A DNA stretch of 60,000 nt. It comes from Bolinopsis microptera (lineage: Eukaryota > Ctenophora > Tentaculata > Lobata > Bolinopsidae). This document shows, one piece after another, positions 1 through 11,600 of the stretch (its first letter is position 1; every line of letters starts with the position of its first letter). The notes below the pieces were generated by a model, which searched no databases, was not told the origin of the DNA, and worked only from the letters and a program-made list of their open reading frames with translations. The translations under genes were made by a program, and so were the position numbers. The stretch covers positions 10,550,901 through 10,610,900 of the forward strand of contig NC_087082.1 of the NCBI RefSeq assembly GCF_026151205.1, given 5' to 3'.

Positions 1-161
1 TGCCAGGTTATTTGGGAGGGTACAGAGCCCCGGAGATTGGAAACCCCTCTAGTGGCCCGGTCTATAATAGTAGTAGTAGATATGTTTCACTGTACTCCAA
101 AGTATACAATACAGCTAACAGCAGTTTATTTACTTTTAGGAATTGAATAAGTTAACATCAC

Positions 162-633
162 CTATGACAGTGTTGTCAAGAAAGGCAGCAAGCTTGCAGC
201 TGAAGGCTCCTCCGACAGTGAACAACCACTGGTCTCTGATCAGAGAACCTATCGTCATCGGCATCCGAAACTGCCTGGTTGTGATAAAGTATTAATATCG
301 TTTACTAGGCTTTACTGAGTATAACCCCCCAATCTTCAGGATTACCAACACAAATGACTATAAACTTATAACTTTACAAAGTAAGTTTCCGGTCGGGAGC
401 TCCTCATTTACTAATTGCACAAATATATATCGGTGATAATCATGATATCACAAAATTCATAATCTTCGCCCCGGTAATAGTTACCCATGATAAGATCTGC
501 GACGGCGAGGTTGATGATGTAAGCGTGCCTAGCAGTTCGTAACCATCTCAGCTGTATGTAGGATATGATAAAGAGGAGGTTCCCGAATATCGCTGCTAGA
601 CAGAACAGGGACATGGACCCTATCCTGAGGGAC
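162..633 (-). CDS. Partial class A (rhodopsin-like) GPCR, exons covering TM1 to start of TM3
   Basis: Two exons can be read. The first, about 633 to 485, encodes TM1 with the family motif GN (AIFGNLLFIISYI), then RT..HAYIINLAVADLIMG, the TM2 LAxAD signature. It starts at a tttgtttcag acceptor and ends at a GTAACT donor. The second, about 274 to 162, encodes MPMTIGSLIRDQWLF, a Gly-Gly stretch and SCKLAAFLDNT. These carry the TM2 proline, the extracellular-loop-1 Trp and the TM3 Cys that forms the conserved disulfide, and the exon ends at a GTGATG donor. Later exons would lie left of the window. Ligand and subfamily cannot be told. Oddity: the only plausible donor leaves one base after the last codon, while the acceptors near 275 and 271 leave one or zero bases, so the frame does not close. 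That means a pseudogene, a base error or an unseen micro-exon. Class assignment is fairly sure; integrity is not. Confidence 0.55.
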
Positions 634-746
634 CTGAAACAAATGAGGGTTAGGGGACATGTACCCTATCCTGAGGGACCTGGAACAAATGAGGGTTAGG
701 GGACATGGACCCTATCCTGAGGGACCTGGAACAAATGAGGGTTAGG
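609..746. repeat. 46-bp tandem repeat, three copies, overlapping the GPCR exon acceptor
   Basis: Three copies (609-654, 655-700, 701-746) begin GGACATGGACCC or a one-base variant and end GAGGGTTAGG. The first copy contains the 3' splice acceptor and the first bases of the GPCR TM1 exon, so the acceptor is present three times. Confidence 0.9.
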
Positions 747-815
747 GGACGGCTATTTGGAAGGCTCTTCATTCTGGTGAAGTTTGTTTTGGGTGATAAC
801 AAGACCTGGTTACAT

Positions 816-914
816 TTATTGTATAATGTATAAACAAGTTATTGTATAATGTATAAACAAGTTATTGTATAATGTATAAACAAGTTATTGTATAATGTAT
901 AAACTATAAACAAG
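816..914. repeat. 23-bp AT-rich tandem repeat, about four copies
   Basis: The unit starts TTATTGTATAATG and ends TAAACAAG. Three copies are exact; the fourth carries a small internal duplication (ACTATAAAC). Confidence 0.9.
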
Positions 915-3900
915 TGGTAAACAAGTTGGTTTGTTCAATATATCTTGGAGTGGTTATTTAAATGTATAAGTGATACGAAATGTTTGTTTAGCAAGAGCTT
1001 TCAAAATACATGTGTAAATCGTATTCATATATTTTGCCAAAGAGATGCAGTAAAACTAAACTCGCGCGCACGTACATATTGTACAATGTACAATGTACAA
1101 TTATGTACATACAATATACATTATACATACCTCTGCGTATAATGCATGATGTTTATGCGCTCTGAAGGAGTGTCCGAAATTAACAAGGCTTCACTGCAGT
1201 TCAGCATCCTCTAATCTCCAATTTCAACTTTTCATGTAAATACGATTGGCTTACGAATAATGATGTGAATGAGCTTAAATCTCTATTTGCCACTGAATCG
1301 AGCAATATATCAATATGTCGAATAGGCTTTGAATGCAGAAATAACATGAGCAACTTAATAAACTTAATAGTAGTAGTAGTAGTAGTAAGAACTTAGATGG
1401 AACTTAAGTAGCGTGTAATTTAGGCTGAGAGCTGTCTAATGATCACAACCGTTGCCATTATACTAACAATTCTATTTACCCCCTTTACTATTATGCCCCC
1501 TTCACTGTTTTTCCAGGCATCTAGACTCATTGGAAGTCGTTCAGCAGGCATATTTTAAGTTCATAACATTATAATTCAATGTCAAAGATGACAGGAATAA
1601 GAAATAGTTCTGTGGAGGTTTTTAAGAAATTTGCGCAAAATACGCGCCAGCATTGTTAATTTAGTCAACAATTGAAAAAAATATCATTCGAATTGGTGGA
1701 TGACACCACATCACAACGCCTTCATACACTTCCGGCCTAAATCTAACGATGGGAAGCTATTATCATCCCAAAAAGTACCACAAAGTTCTATTTTGATCAT
1801 ATTTTTTTTAGTTCCTTCGACCGGAGGAGGAACCCAAAAATTGTGTACTGATGAGGACTTTAAAGGTGGTATATACGTGGTTTTACGTGGGAAGAATACG
1901 GTTTTATCTGAAGTTGGACTGAGCAAGATAAAAATATTCTTTCACCAACGATGATGCTGTAAGACGGAAATATTATCTGAAAGAAAATTTGACTCTAAAA
2001 AATTGATGGAAAATTGCGATTTTTATCAACTTTGGTGCTCCGTTGTGATGCAAGTTCTTTTTTAAATCTGTTGAAACTTTTCATGCTTTTCAAAATATAT
2101 ATAAAATGCCAATAGGCTGAATTTTACGGTGATTCAGAATTGCATTGGATGCGCACGCAACGTCCGCTCAAAGTTTGCACGTGCGAAAGGTGAGAATTTC
2201 GCTCATTTGTGATTTCGATTAGATTCTGCTTTCCCACGACAGTTAAGTGGCATTATATATGAATTTAATGCCAACTTGAAAGAGGAAAAGGTGGCACATT
2301 CAGTCAGTGATCGACAGATATCTTACCCAAACACAAGGAAATGTTTTCAAAGGTAAAATTTCGAAATCGTTGAAATGACCTCCTTATTAATGGAGTTATC
2401 AGTTTATATTTCGACTTTGTAAAGTACCCTGTCATTTTAAAAAAGAGATGATAATAAAAAGACATGAGATTTGACCAAAACCCATAATTGGGTAGAGTGG
2501 ACCGCTGCCAGTGTCTCTCTTTCTCAAACAAAAGGAAATGATATTAATTTGAATGACCGTCCGCAAATGAAAAAAATGCAGAGAATGAAATCGGTCTCTC
2601 GCTTTTCCCATTCATTTACAATTGTAATAGATTAAGAAGAACTACCCTAAGCCGGCAGCTGTACTCGGCAATAAATTAATAATTAACAATAAAACTTTTG
2701 AAAGTCAGAGATAGAGAGCTACTCTTGCTGCCAAAAATAGCAGGCACGTACAGGAGAGTCACGTCAAAATGCTGTGTAAAGTTGCCATAGTGTATTAATG
2801 CCATTCAAGTGAAGGTATTATGAGCGTCAAATGAACATGTTACATTTGCCAACTACACCTTGGATTACAAATGCGAGGTGAGCGAACTTGCGACTCTGTT
2901 AACGGCGCCAGCACAATTTAATTGTTCAAACAGTGGATTCATTGTTTTACTTTAGTTATGGTGATTTGTAGAGAGTGTAACCAACATGACGCCTTCCAGA
3001 AGTCACAGAGAAGGGTTAATGAGATTTCTAATTTCGTAGAATTATTTAACTTTACTGATAGATTCTGTAAATATTAATATAATCATTAGAATGCAGTGTT
3101 AAGTTGGAAAGGTTCAAACCGTATTATACAACTATAATATAAAACTTACTCTGTTAACATACGCTCCTAATTACATAATTAGTTTGGGTGCACAGCAGCA
3201 CATTGCTGCACTGGCACAGTGCATAGCGACTCATCACCATAGCAACATAGTTCATAGCGACATATCGCAACCATTACATTTCAATCATGCAAATTCTCTC
3301 TGATCGACCAATTCCGAAACCAAAATGGACCAGAACAAACGTAAGTAAGAAGCAGTAAGAAGACCCAATGTGCTTTAATACCTGCCCCTAGTAATCTCCG
3401 TTAATAACGTTATTAAACTCTTATATAATTTATCAAGGTAATTTATAAGGTGAAAGCTGTAGTGCTTTAACTCACAATCCAAAGGAAATTTATTCTGCTG
3501 AATAGTAAGAATTAATATCCGACCTTGACGTTAAAGATTTAAGTTTAATAAATGTCGAATACCTCTTAACACCTATAAGTATAACGGATTTTGCTTTGAA
3601 AATAAACGAGTATAAGCGACGAGCACTTATTAATATCCAGGCGATTAAATTGGCTTAATAGGCAGGATTCCTTTAAATTTTATCACGTTTCCTAAATGTT
3701 CAAAAGTTAAAACAGAGAAAGGTTAATTTACTATATAGCAAGCAATAACCTGTCGTAGAGAGGTAGAGTTTCGTTCATATCTGCACCGTCTGAAGTCTTC
3801 CTCCTCAGCTGGTACCAACCTTTTACTTGCTATAATAAAGATGGGCGATTATGTACAAACAAATTTAGTGAAATTAAGACAAGTTAATAATTAGTAGCGA

Positions 3901-5128
3901 TCGGTAAAATGAATATCTGGTTGGATCACCGATTATACGCAGAGCGGGTTTACTATAGTTGTAAGGTTAAGGTATCGGGGGCAATGAGGTGGTTCAAGGG
4001 GAGATATAAACGTTTTAATGCGAAGCATTTGAACGAAATATAGAGATCAAATAGTCGACATGATCGAGCTGCCAAAACATGTTGCCAAAACGCCGTAAGT
4101 GCTTCATCAATGTTATTTTAAATAGTGAATTTACAACTGGAGAACTTGCACTAGCATAAAACTAGCTATAGTTCCGAGAAATTCAAAGTTGCTGTTTACG
4201 TAATACCTGTCACATAGCTATCAGCCTTATGCAAGGTGACAGTTTGACCAATTTTGCCCTTAAGTCGTCTCCAAGTTTAAGGATCGTCATTGATAGCGTT
4301 GTGACAGCTTTTACGGGAGGAATTAATTACTGCATTACCAATATTTATAAAGGAGCACTATCGCAACTACTTGAAATACCGACATACTGCACACGGTTCT
4401 GAAGGGTCACGTTTCCTAAAGCACACACTGAAGAGTGAAGATCATGAGATAGGAGCACTTGATTGAAAGTTGAACATTGTGACTGATTGGAAATTGACTA
4501 AATTCTAAGAATGTCGAATTGGAGTTTGAGACCATGTTATGATGGGTATCAATATACTATTATATTATAAATTATTTATAAGGTGACATATGTCTATTGA
4601 GTAGAGCAGGTCTTTATAAGATACAAAGCAGAGCAAAGAGATCTCTTTAAGATAAATTTGATATTTTGAGTTGGAACCCCAACACGTTTCAAGCAAGTCA
4701 ATAATAGGAAACAGTGACTTACCCGAGAATCTAAACAACTCTTGCACGAGGATTTACATAACTCTCTACTACCAACGACTCAAAGATCCGGATAGATGAA
4801 TTTAAAAAGTGCTAAATACTCCTTGAATAGACGTCGAAGCATTTTATGATTACAATTATAGCCCACGATAATTGGGCTTCTAATTAGATTTCTCAATCCA
4901 ATTTATAAACTTGACATTTGAAGCGCCCACCCACTCAACCCACTGTTATATGGATGGTATGTGTCAATAATCAAGTACATACTGGTTAACTAGTACCGTC
5001 GGTGGGTTATTAAAGTATTAATCACCTATTACAGTGTTATTTGAGCATATCATTATCAATGAAATCTGATAACACCACCCATCCTTGACTGGGTAATTAT
5101 AGCCTGATTGCGCCCCTGAAGATCAAAC
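915..5128. other. Intergenic stretch, no gene recognised
   Basis: AT-rich single-copy sequence. An (AGT)n microsatellite lies at about 1368-1387. ORFs here are short, have no family motif and overlap on both strands (for example 1700-1954). One weak first-exon candidate is at 3325-3340: an ATG in a good context followed after 16 bases by a consensus GTAAGT donor. No matching downstream exon was found. Confidence 0.5.
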
Positions 5129-5130
5129 TA

Positions 5131-5943
5131 CCTTAGTACAGAATATTTGTACGTCACGAGTTTTGTACGGATATTTTTTATACGGCATTGATTTTATACG
5201 ATTGCATCAATCTCCCAAAGAACAGAAAAAAATCCGTTTAGTGACTAGAAAATAGAAATATAGAAATTAATCAATCAGTGTAAGACGAGAAAACGGATCC
5301 ACTAAGCCATTAGTGTCCATTATGTTCTGTGCGTCTCTTAATGATTTTACTGCTTTCCAAATTCCTGCAGTATGACCCTTGCGCTGTAGCTGTTATGGGA
5401 AAGTTCAAAACAAATCTGGGGCCTGTATGTGTGGGCCATGTGCCAATTGAAATCTCAAGATTTGTCTTCTATTCTCTTGCGAGAGGCTGTTCGTTCAGTG
5501 TGGCAATCAAGGAGACGAAAGCCTATAGGTCACCTCTGACTCAAGGAGGTTTGGAGGTCAGATGTCTTGTTACCGCCTCCTGGACAAATGAAGAATACCT
5601 TTCATTCCTGAAAAGCAGCATCGAGAAACGATACAGTGCTCTCGATAACGAGAAGGACGATTCATCTGATATTCTAAGAAGTATCAACATTCCTGAAAAG
5701 GAGTCAGACTCTGAGAGTGATGATGAAGCTGAAGACGATATAAACATGGTCGATTTATCGGTGTCCAGTAACTAATTTCCAATTTATTACTCTATCATCA
5801 ATGTTGTATTTTACTATAAATATAGAGTTTTTCTTCTTTGAGAATGGAAAATTTATACGACACAAAATTTATAACCCATAAATTTTATACGAAAAATCGA
5901 AATTCGTATAAATATTGTGATGTATAAATATTGTGTACTAAGG
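5131..5943. mobile_element. TA-flanked TIR DNA transposon carrying a HIRAN-like ORF
   Basis: The left end (CCTTAGTACAGAATATTTGT...) and the right end read on the opposite strand (CCTTAGTACACAATATTTAT...) form inverted repeats of roughly 45 bp with scattered mismatches. The element is bounded by TA on both sides (5129-5130 and 5944-5945). Both arms contain several TATACG/TTATACGA motifs. A TA target suggests the Tc1/mariner type or another TA-targeting superfamily. No transposase is encoded, so mobility would need help in trans. Confidence 0.7.
5341..5775 (+). CDS. HIRAN-like domain protein, transposon cargo
   Basis: The open frame runs from about 5329, but codon 1 there is GTG; the first ATG is at 5341, giving about 144 aa. 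The core (roughly residues 10-75) reads DPCAVAVMG, then VGHVPIEISR, then SPLTQGGLEVRC. This spacing of AVAV, GH(V/L)P.EIS and GGLEV is shared by HIRAN-like proteins that recur in animal genomes, often in transposon settings. HIRAN domains bind DNA ends in SWI/SNF helicases, but that activity is not shown for this group. The C-terminus is acidic (ESDSESDDEAEDD) and looks disordered. The ORF fills the middle of an 813-bp inverted-repeat element, so it is probably carried or captured by that element. The N-terminal part of the domain may be missing. The family call is from pattern memory and is moderately sure. Confidence 0.5.
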   Translation: MILLLSKFLQYDPCAVAVMGKFKTNLGPVCVGHVPIEISRFVFYSLARGCSFSVAIKETKAYRSPLTQGGLEVRCLVTASWTNEEYLSFLKSSIEKRYSALDNEKDDSSDILRSINIPEKESDSESDDEAEDDINMVDLSVSSN

Positions 5944-5945
5944 TA

Positions 5946-7074
5946 TGCTGAATATGAAGGAATGCAGAATGACTTGTAGTGGGTGCTTGTATAATGCTCA
6001 TAAGAGGATACCAACATACCGATCTTGGACAAAGATCGATTATTAGACAGTGATCTGTGAACATGCATGTATAAGCTATAGTATACTGATTTGAAGTTGA
6101 CCTCTGGCCAATCTTGGTTCAGATGCTTTTGGAGCAATTAAAGGGCAACAAAAAACAATACTTGATGGAAGCAAAGTTAAGTAAAATCGTAAAGAAGCGT
6201 TTTTACAAAAAACGTTGAGTTGGCAACAGCTCAAAACTTCAATAGGTATTTTTCTGTCATCAGACGGAGTAAAACAGTAACGGCGCTAAAAACCCGCAAT
6301 GTTTCGAGAAAATGGCAAATGGTGATGACACCCTCAAAATTTGGCAAATCAAGACGTGCTTCTTCATATGGCTGCTCGTCAAGCAATATTTCAACAAGCA
6401 TCTGGTATCAGCCATAACGTTCAATTATCTAATAATGAGCATAAAGTGTGCTGAATAAATTAGGAACAGAATTAGTTTGTTGATAAGTTCAACAAGAATT
6501 TGTAGTTAGTAGTACCAGCTAGCTAAACTTCCAAAAATTCAAAATATTGTGACATTTCAAATAGAAAATGTAACAGCTATTACTTTATTGTATTTGAGAG
6601 AACACGTGCAAGCATGATCCATATCCAATAATCAAGCAGTAAGCATGACAAATCCAATAACCAAGACATATTAATTAACCCACAAAGTCACAACTTAATT
6701 TGGATATAACTTTTCTGCTACCGGACTCCTCGGAGAAACACCAAACATTTTTAATTAAGACTGTGAGTTGTTTAGTTTCTGATTTAAATTAAGGGAAACT
6801 GCTAGGAACCCCGATCTTGCTTGGTCATCATTGGGAGTGGAGACAGCTCTATATGCAAAATGAATGACAAAGTATAGCTAAATTAAAACTATTTGGGCGA
6901 TATCAATATACTTGTAGCCCAAGAGAAATTTGCTGATGTAATAAATAGAATCCTGAATTAAATCTCGTCTAACCAGGTATCAAAACAACAAGGACGACAT
7001 TCACATTAATTACCATTAATCAATCACATCAAAACACCGCTACCGTTAAGATGCTCAGTCCGTCAACTTAATAC
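5946..7074. other. Intergenic, nothing recognised
   Basis: AT-rich sequence with no repeated unit, no coding motif and no RNA gene that I can support. The short ORFs at 5853-6137 (minus) and 6220-6417 (plus) lack any family signal. Confidence 0.5.
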
Positions 7075-7076
7075 AC

Positions 7077-8688
7077 CAGTGTAGTTACCATAGTAACAGT
7101 GTAGTTACCATAGTAACAGTGTAGTTACCATAGTAACAGTGTAGTTACCATAGTAACAGTGTAGTTACCATAGTAACAGTGTAGTTACCATAGTAACAGT
7201 GTAGTTACCATAGTAACAGTGTAGTTACCATAGTAACAGTGTAGTTACCATAGTAACAGTGTAGTTACCATAGTAACAGTGTAGTTACCATAGTAACAGT
7301 GTAGTTACCATAGTAACAGTGTAGTTACCATAGTAACAGTGTAGTTACCATAGTAACAGTGTAGTTACCATAGTAACAGTGTAGTTACCATAGTAACAGT
7401 GTAGTTACCATAGCAACAGTGTAGTTACCATAGTAACAGTGTAGTTACCATAGTAACAGTGTAGTTACCATAGTAACAGTGTAGTTTATAGTTACCATAG
7501 TAACAGTGTAGTTACCATAGTAACAGTGTAGTTTATAGTTACCATAGCAACAGTGTAGTTACCATAGTAACAGTGTAGTTTATAGTTACCATAGTAACAG
7601 TGTAGTTACCATAGTAACAGTGTAGTTACCATAGTAACAGTGTAGTTACCATAGTAACAGTGTAGTTACCATAGTAACAGTGTAGTTACCATAGTAACAG
7701 TGTAGTTACCATAGTAACAGTGTAGTTACCATAGTAACAGTGTAGTTTATAGTTACCATAGCAACAGTGTAGTTACCATAGTAACAGTGTAGTTTATAGT
7801 TACCATAGTAACAGTGTAGTTACCATAGTAACAGTGTAGTTTATAGTTACCATAGTAACAGTGTAGTTACCATAGTAACAGTGTAGTTACCATAGTAACA
7901 GTGTAGTTACCATAGTAACAGTGTAGTTACCATAGTAACAGTGTAGTTACCATAGTAACAGTGTAGTTACCATAGTAACAGTGTAGTTACCATAGCAACA
8001 GTGTAGTTACCATAGTAACAGTGTAGTTACCATAGTAACAGTGTAGTTACCATAGTAACAGTGTAGTTACCATAGTAACAGTGTAGTTTATAGTTACCAT
8101 AGCAACAGTGTAGTTACCATAGTAACAGTGTAGTTACCATAGTAACAGTGTAGTTACCATAGTAACAGTGTAGTTACCATAGTAACAGTGTAGTTACCAT
8201 AGTAACAGTGTAGTTACCATAGTAAGTGTAGTTACCATAGTAACAGTGTAGTTACCATAGTAACAGTGTAGTTACCATAGTAACAGTGTAGTTACCATAG
8301 TAACAGTGTAGTTACCATAGTAACAGTGTAGTTACCATAGTAACAGTGTAGTTACCATAGTAACAGTGTAGTTACCATAGCAACAGTGTAGTTACCATAG
8401 CAACAGTGTAGTTACCATAGCAACAGTGTAGTTACCATAGTAACAGTGTAGTTACCATAGTAACAGTGTAGTTACCATAGTAACAGTGTAGTTACCATAG
8501 TAACAGTGTAGTTACCATAGCAACAGTGTAGTTACCATAGCAACAGTGTAGTTACCATAGCAACAGTGTAGTTACCATAGTAACAGTGTAGTTACCATAG
8601 TAACAGTGTAGTTACCATAGTAACAGTGTAGTTACCATAGTAACAGTGTAGTTTATAGTTACCATAGCAACAGTGTAGTTACCATAGT
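7077..8688. repeat. Minisatellite of ~80 units, each a match to the RFX/X-box site
   Basis: The unit is gtagttaccatagtaacagt (20 bp), repeated about 80 times with very few changes. Each unit holds GTTACCATAGTAAC, an imperfect palindrome. It fits the RFX-family X-box consensus GTNRCC-N(0-3)-RGYAAC: GTTACC, AT, AGTAAC. The commonest variant, AGCAAC, keeps the Y position legal. Eight units are 28 bp long, with an extra TTTATAGT (near 7482, 7530, 7577, 7742, 7789, 7836, 8083 and 8648). Two blocks with the same long/short order (from about 7530 and 7742) point to unequal crossing-over. One unit near 8223 has lost four bases. No gene was seen within 2 kb. Confidence 0.95.
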
Positions 8689-8690
8689 AG

Positions 8691-11600
8691 TAAAGAGTAA
8701 CCACCCCGCTCCTCAGTGGTCAACACGAGATTAACGATGGTGAATAGCCAGGGCAGTAAACCTTGCCCGGACCAGGCGTACCTCCACCCACCCAACTAGT
8801 GAGATATTTCAACTTTTATATGGATACCCGGAATATGGAGGTGCTAGTGATCTGACTGCTCCTGGTGATGATATCATGATGACAGAGCAGATATCTTGTG
8901 CAACAACTATGGCTACATAGTCTAGGTGGCATGACGACGCACGCGCTGCCCCCCTTCAAGAATCCATTGCATGACTGGATCTCGTAAACCTGTTCTCTCA
9001 GTCGCTATACCTAACACGCAGCTATCTGTGATGGTCATTAATTTCAGGAGCTCTGTCAGAGCACGTGGCTGGTAGTTGGTGGGAGTGGTCAGGTTATATC
9101 TACAGACACGGAAAATTTACCGATACTAATACGAGGTACTTTAGTGGCTAGACGGTGATAGGTGTGATGCATATTAGCTGAAATTGGTGGGAGTTCCAGA
9201 CTAAGGTGTCAATCATGATTCTCAGAATCAGATTCTTAACATGACCTATCTGTGAAAGGTGCATGTTCGGATAATTCATCGCCATTTTCTCGAGGTTTAG
9301 TCAGGGGCACATATCACACATGGTATAACGTTTAGTAAGGGCACATATCACACATGGTATAACGTTTATCGGACTGCACCTGTTCCAATACCTGTTTCAA
9401 TATACTACGAATATGAAAGAAATAAAAATGATTGGAGGGGCAATTGGTATGTGCGAATACACGATTAGCTTATTAATTTTTGCTTTTTTGTTTAATTTTT
9501 ATTGCTTAACGTTGCAGAGTTTGCACAAAATATATCGCTAAAAAAAGATGAAAACAAAAGAACTGGAGTTGACCCCTTCGTCTTGAATTGGTCATTGCCT
9601 TAACACATCACCTTATATATACTGCCATTTTGCCGCATAAAACGCCTACAACATCAAACAATCTCAAATCATTATCACAGCAGCCTCCACTTCACGTAGT
9701 GTACCCATATTAAATGCGGATTGTCCGTTATTATCATTAAGTCTTTGCTCTGCATAAAGGCATAGCTCAACAGAAAGCTGTGGAACGAAGGACATGCGTT
9801 TTAAGTGCTGTATTAAGCGATCGATTAATACCAGTTATGGCAATAAAGAGTCTTTAATGCCATAAGTATTACTTATATTTAAGACAATATATTGACTATC
9901 GTGCGATTTATGACTTTGATCCCAGACGAAGCACGTCACTCTTTACCGAACGCAGATGGAGTCAATTAACCCCAGTGCATTAGTTGAAATTAAAAATGTT
10001 AAATGGAAATATGTATTTATAAAACCATTTAACGCAAAATAATAGCCGTGATAAAAATGAGTTGGTAAAAAAGAAACTATTCGTACAATCATCAGTGAAT
10101 GGTGACTCCTCAAGATCAGACTTACAATCTCTAAAAATATTTGTGTTAATTAGAAAGTAAGAAGACCCTGTCAACAACGCAATTTTGAACTGGTCATACA
10201 AAAGTCAAACCCGTACAAAGCACTGAAATAAAAATCATTTTTACAATACTACTTTTACTTTTTGCAGCTTTAACCAAACAAAAGTCTGCCATTCAAAAGC
10301 TGAATGACAGATATGTCGAAGCGCTACATTTAACGAATAAATTAGCTAATTTACTGTGATCGCAGCACTCGTTTTATAGGCTTGTTCGGGCGGGGAGGCG
10401 TCCTGGACGGACAAAATTTCATGACCTGCCTAATACTTTACAGTAATTAAGGAATTTAAATTCGTGGGAAGAAGTAAAGGATCTGCAACCTTGCGAATTT
10501 GAAATTACTCAATTCTATTGACTGTGAGATGTTTTAAACATAGGGAAAGTCTTTCCCTTGCTCCGCCAAGCAGTACTACACTTCGAATTAAAACCGCGAG
10601 AAAAGTTTGAAGGGAGCTATAATTATGGATTATGAATTGATTCAATTGTTAAAGATTTGAAATGGTATTGTCTGGGTTAATTGAAGTCCATTAATACTGG
10701 TTGTAAATAATGCGTAACAATACCGTTGTTACAAAAAATGAATTAATAACCTTTACAATTTACAAAGTGAGGGCTAGGCACTGGTTGTTGATTAAATTTC
10801 ATCGCAAAATTTATTTTTTGGGGCGAATCGGCCATGACTGGTTCACAGTTAATTCCGGGTGTTTTATTTTAGTACATCTATTATATGCTATATTATAAAA
10901 CTATGTGGACAATGGAACAGTTCATAGCAGCTGATAACCACTAACGGACTAACAAGGCTGAACCTATTTTCAAAACATCAACGAGCAGGAATAAAAATCA
11001 TACAAGTAATAATATTACTCATATGATTTTTTCTGTAATGATAAATATCACTACAATATAGTACAGAGATAAAAGACAAATATGACAATTGTGGGACAAA
11101 CCCGGAGGGTGGACCTTGTTAGTTTGAGAGGGAAAGAGCTAAACTCTGTTGTTGTTCTGCAATCGCCTTTTATAATCACTGTTTTTACCTATTGCTCTCG
11201 TCTAATCGTCTTTAGTCACTGTTTTACCTATTACTCTCGTCGTTCATGATCTGGAGCGTGCTGCTTAGAGTGGACATTGTGTTAACGTCTCCTTATCTCA
11301 TCGTCCTTGTTGGTGAGGTTTGCGAGAGTCCAAAAGGGTTATAAGCGTTATGATGAAACTAAAGGGTTTAACATTGCAAAGGAGCCTAGCTTTGATCTTT
11401 TGATGATCTATATATAAAATTGCGGGTGTGAATGGTAAGAGAAGGGTCAGATTGGACTAAGGGTAGTCAGCTGTCAGAGTGCCCATTAGAACAGCCTCTG
11501 AAGTAGTCAGCTGAGACGTTGGGACCCACGGAGAGGTGAAATTGTTGGTAAAGATCATCTTGAGGAAGCCTCCTCTCACAGTGAGAGTTATATTTAAAGA

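Noticed and set aside
3105-3125. GGTTCAAACCG resembling a tRNA B box
   Set aside because: No A box at the right distance and no cloverleaf could be drawn.
7077-8688. Resemblance to a CRISPR-like repeat array
   Set aside because: Units are contiguous 20-mers with no unique spacers, and the context is animal DNA. It is a minisatellite.
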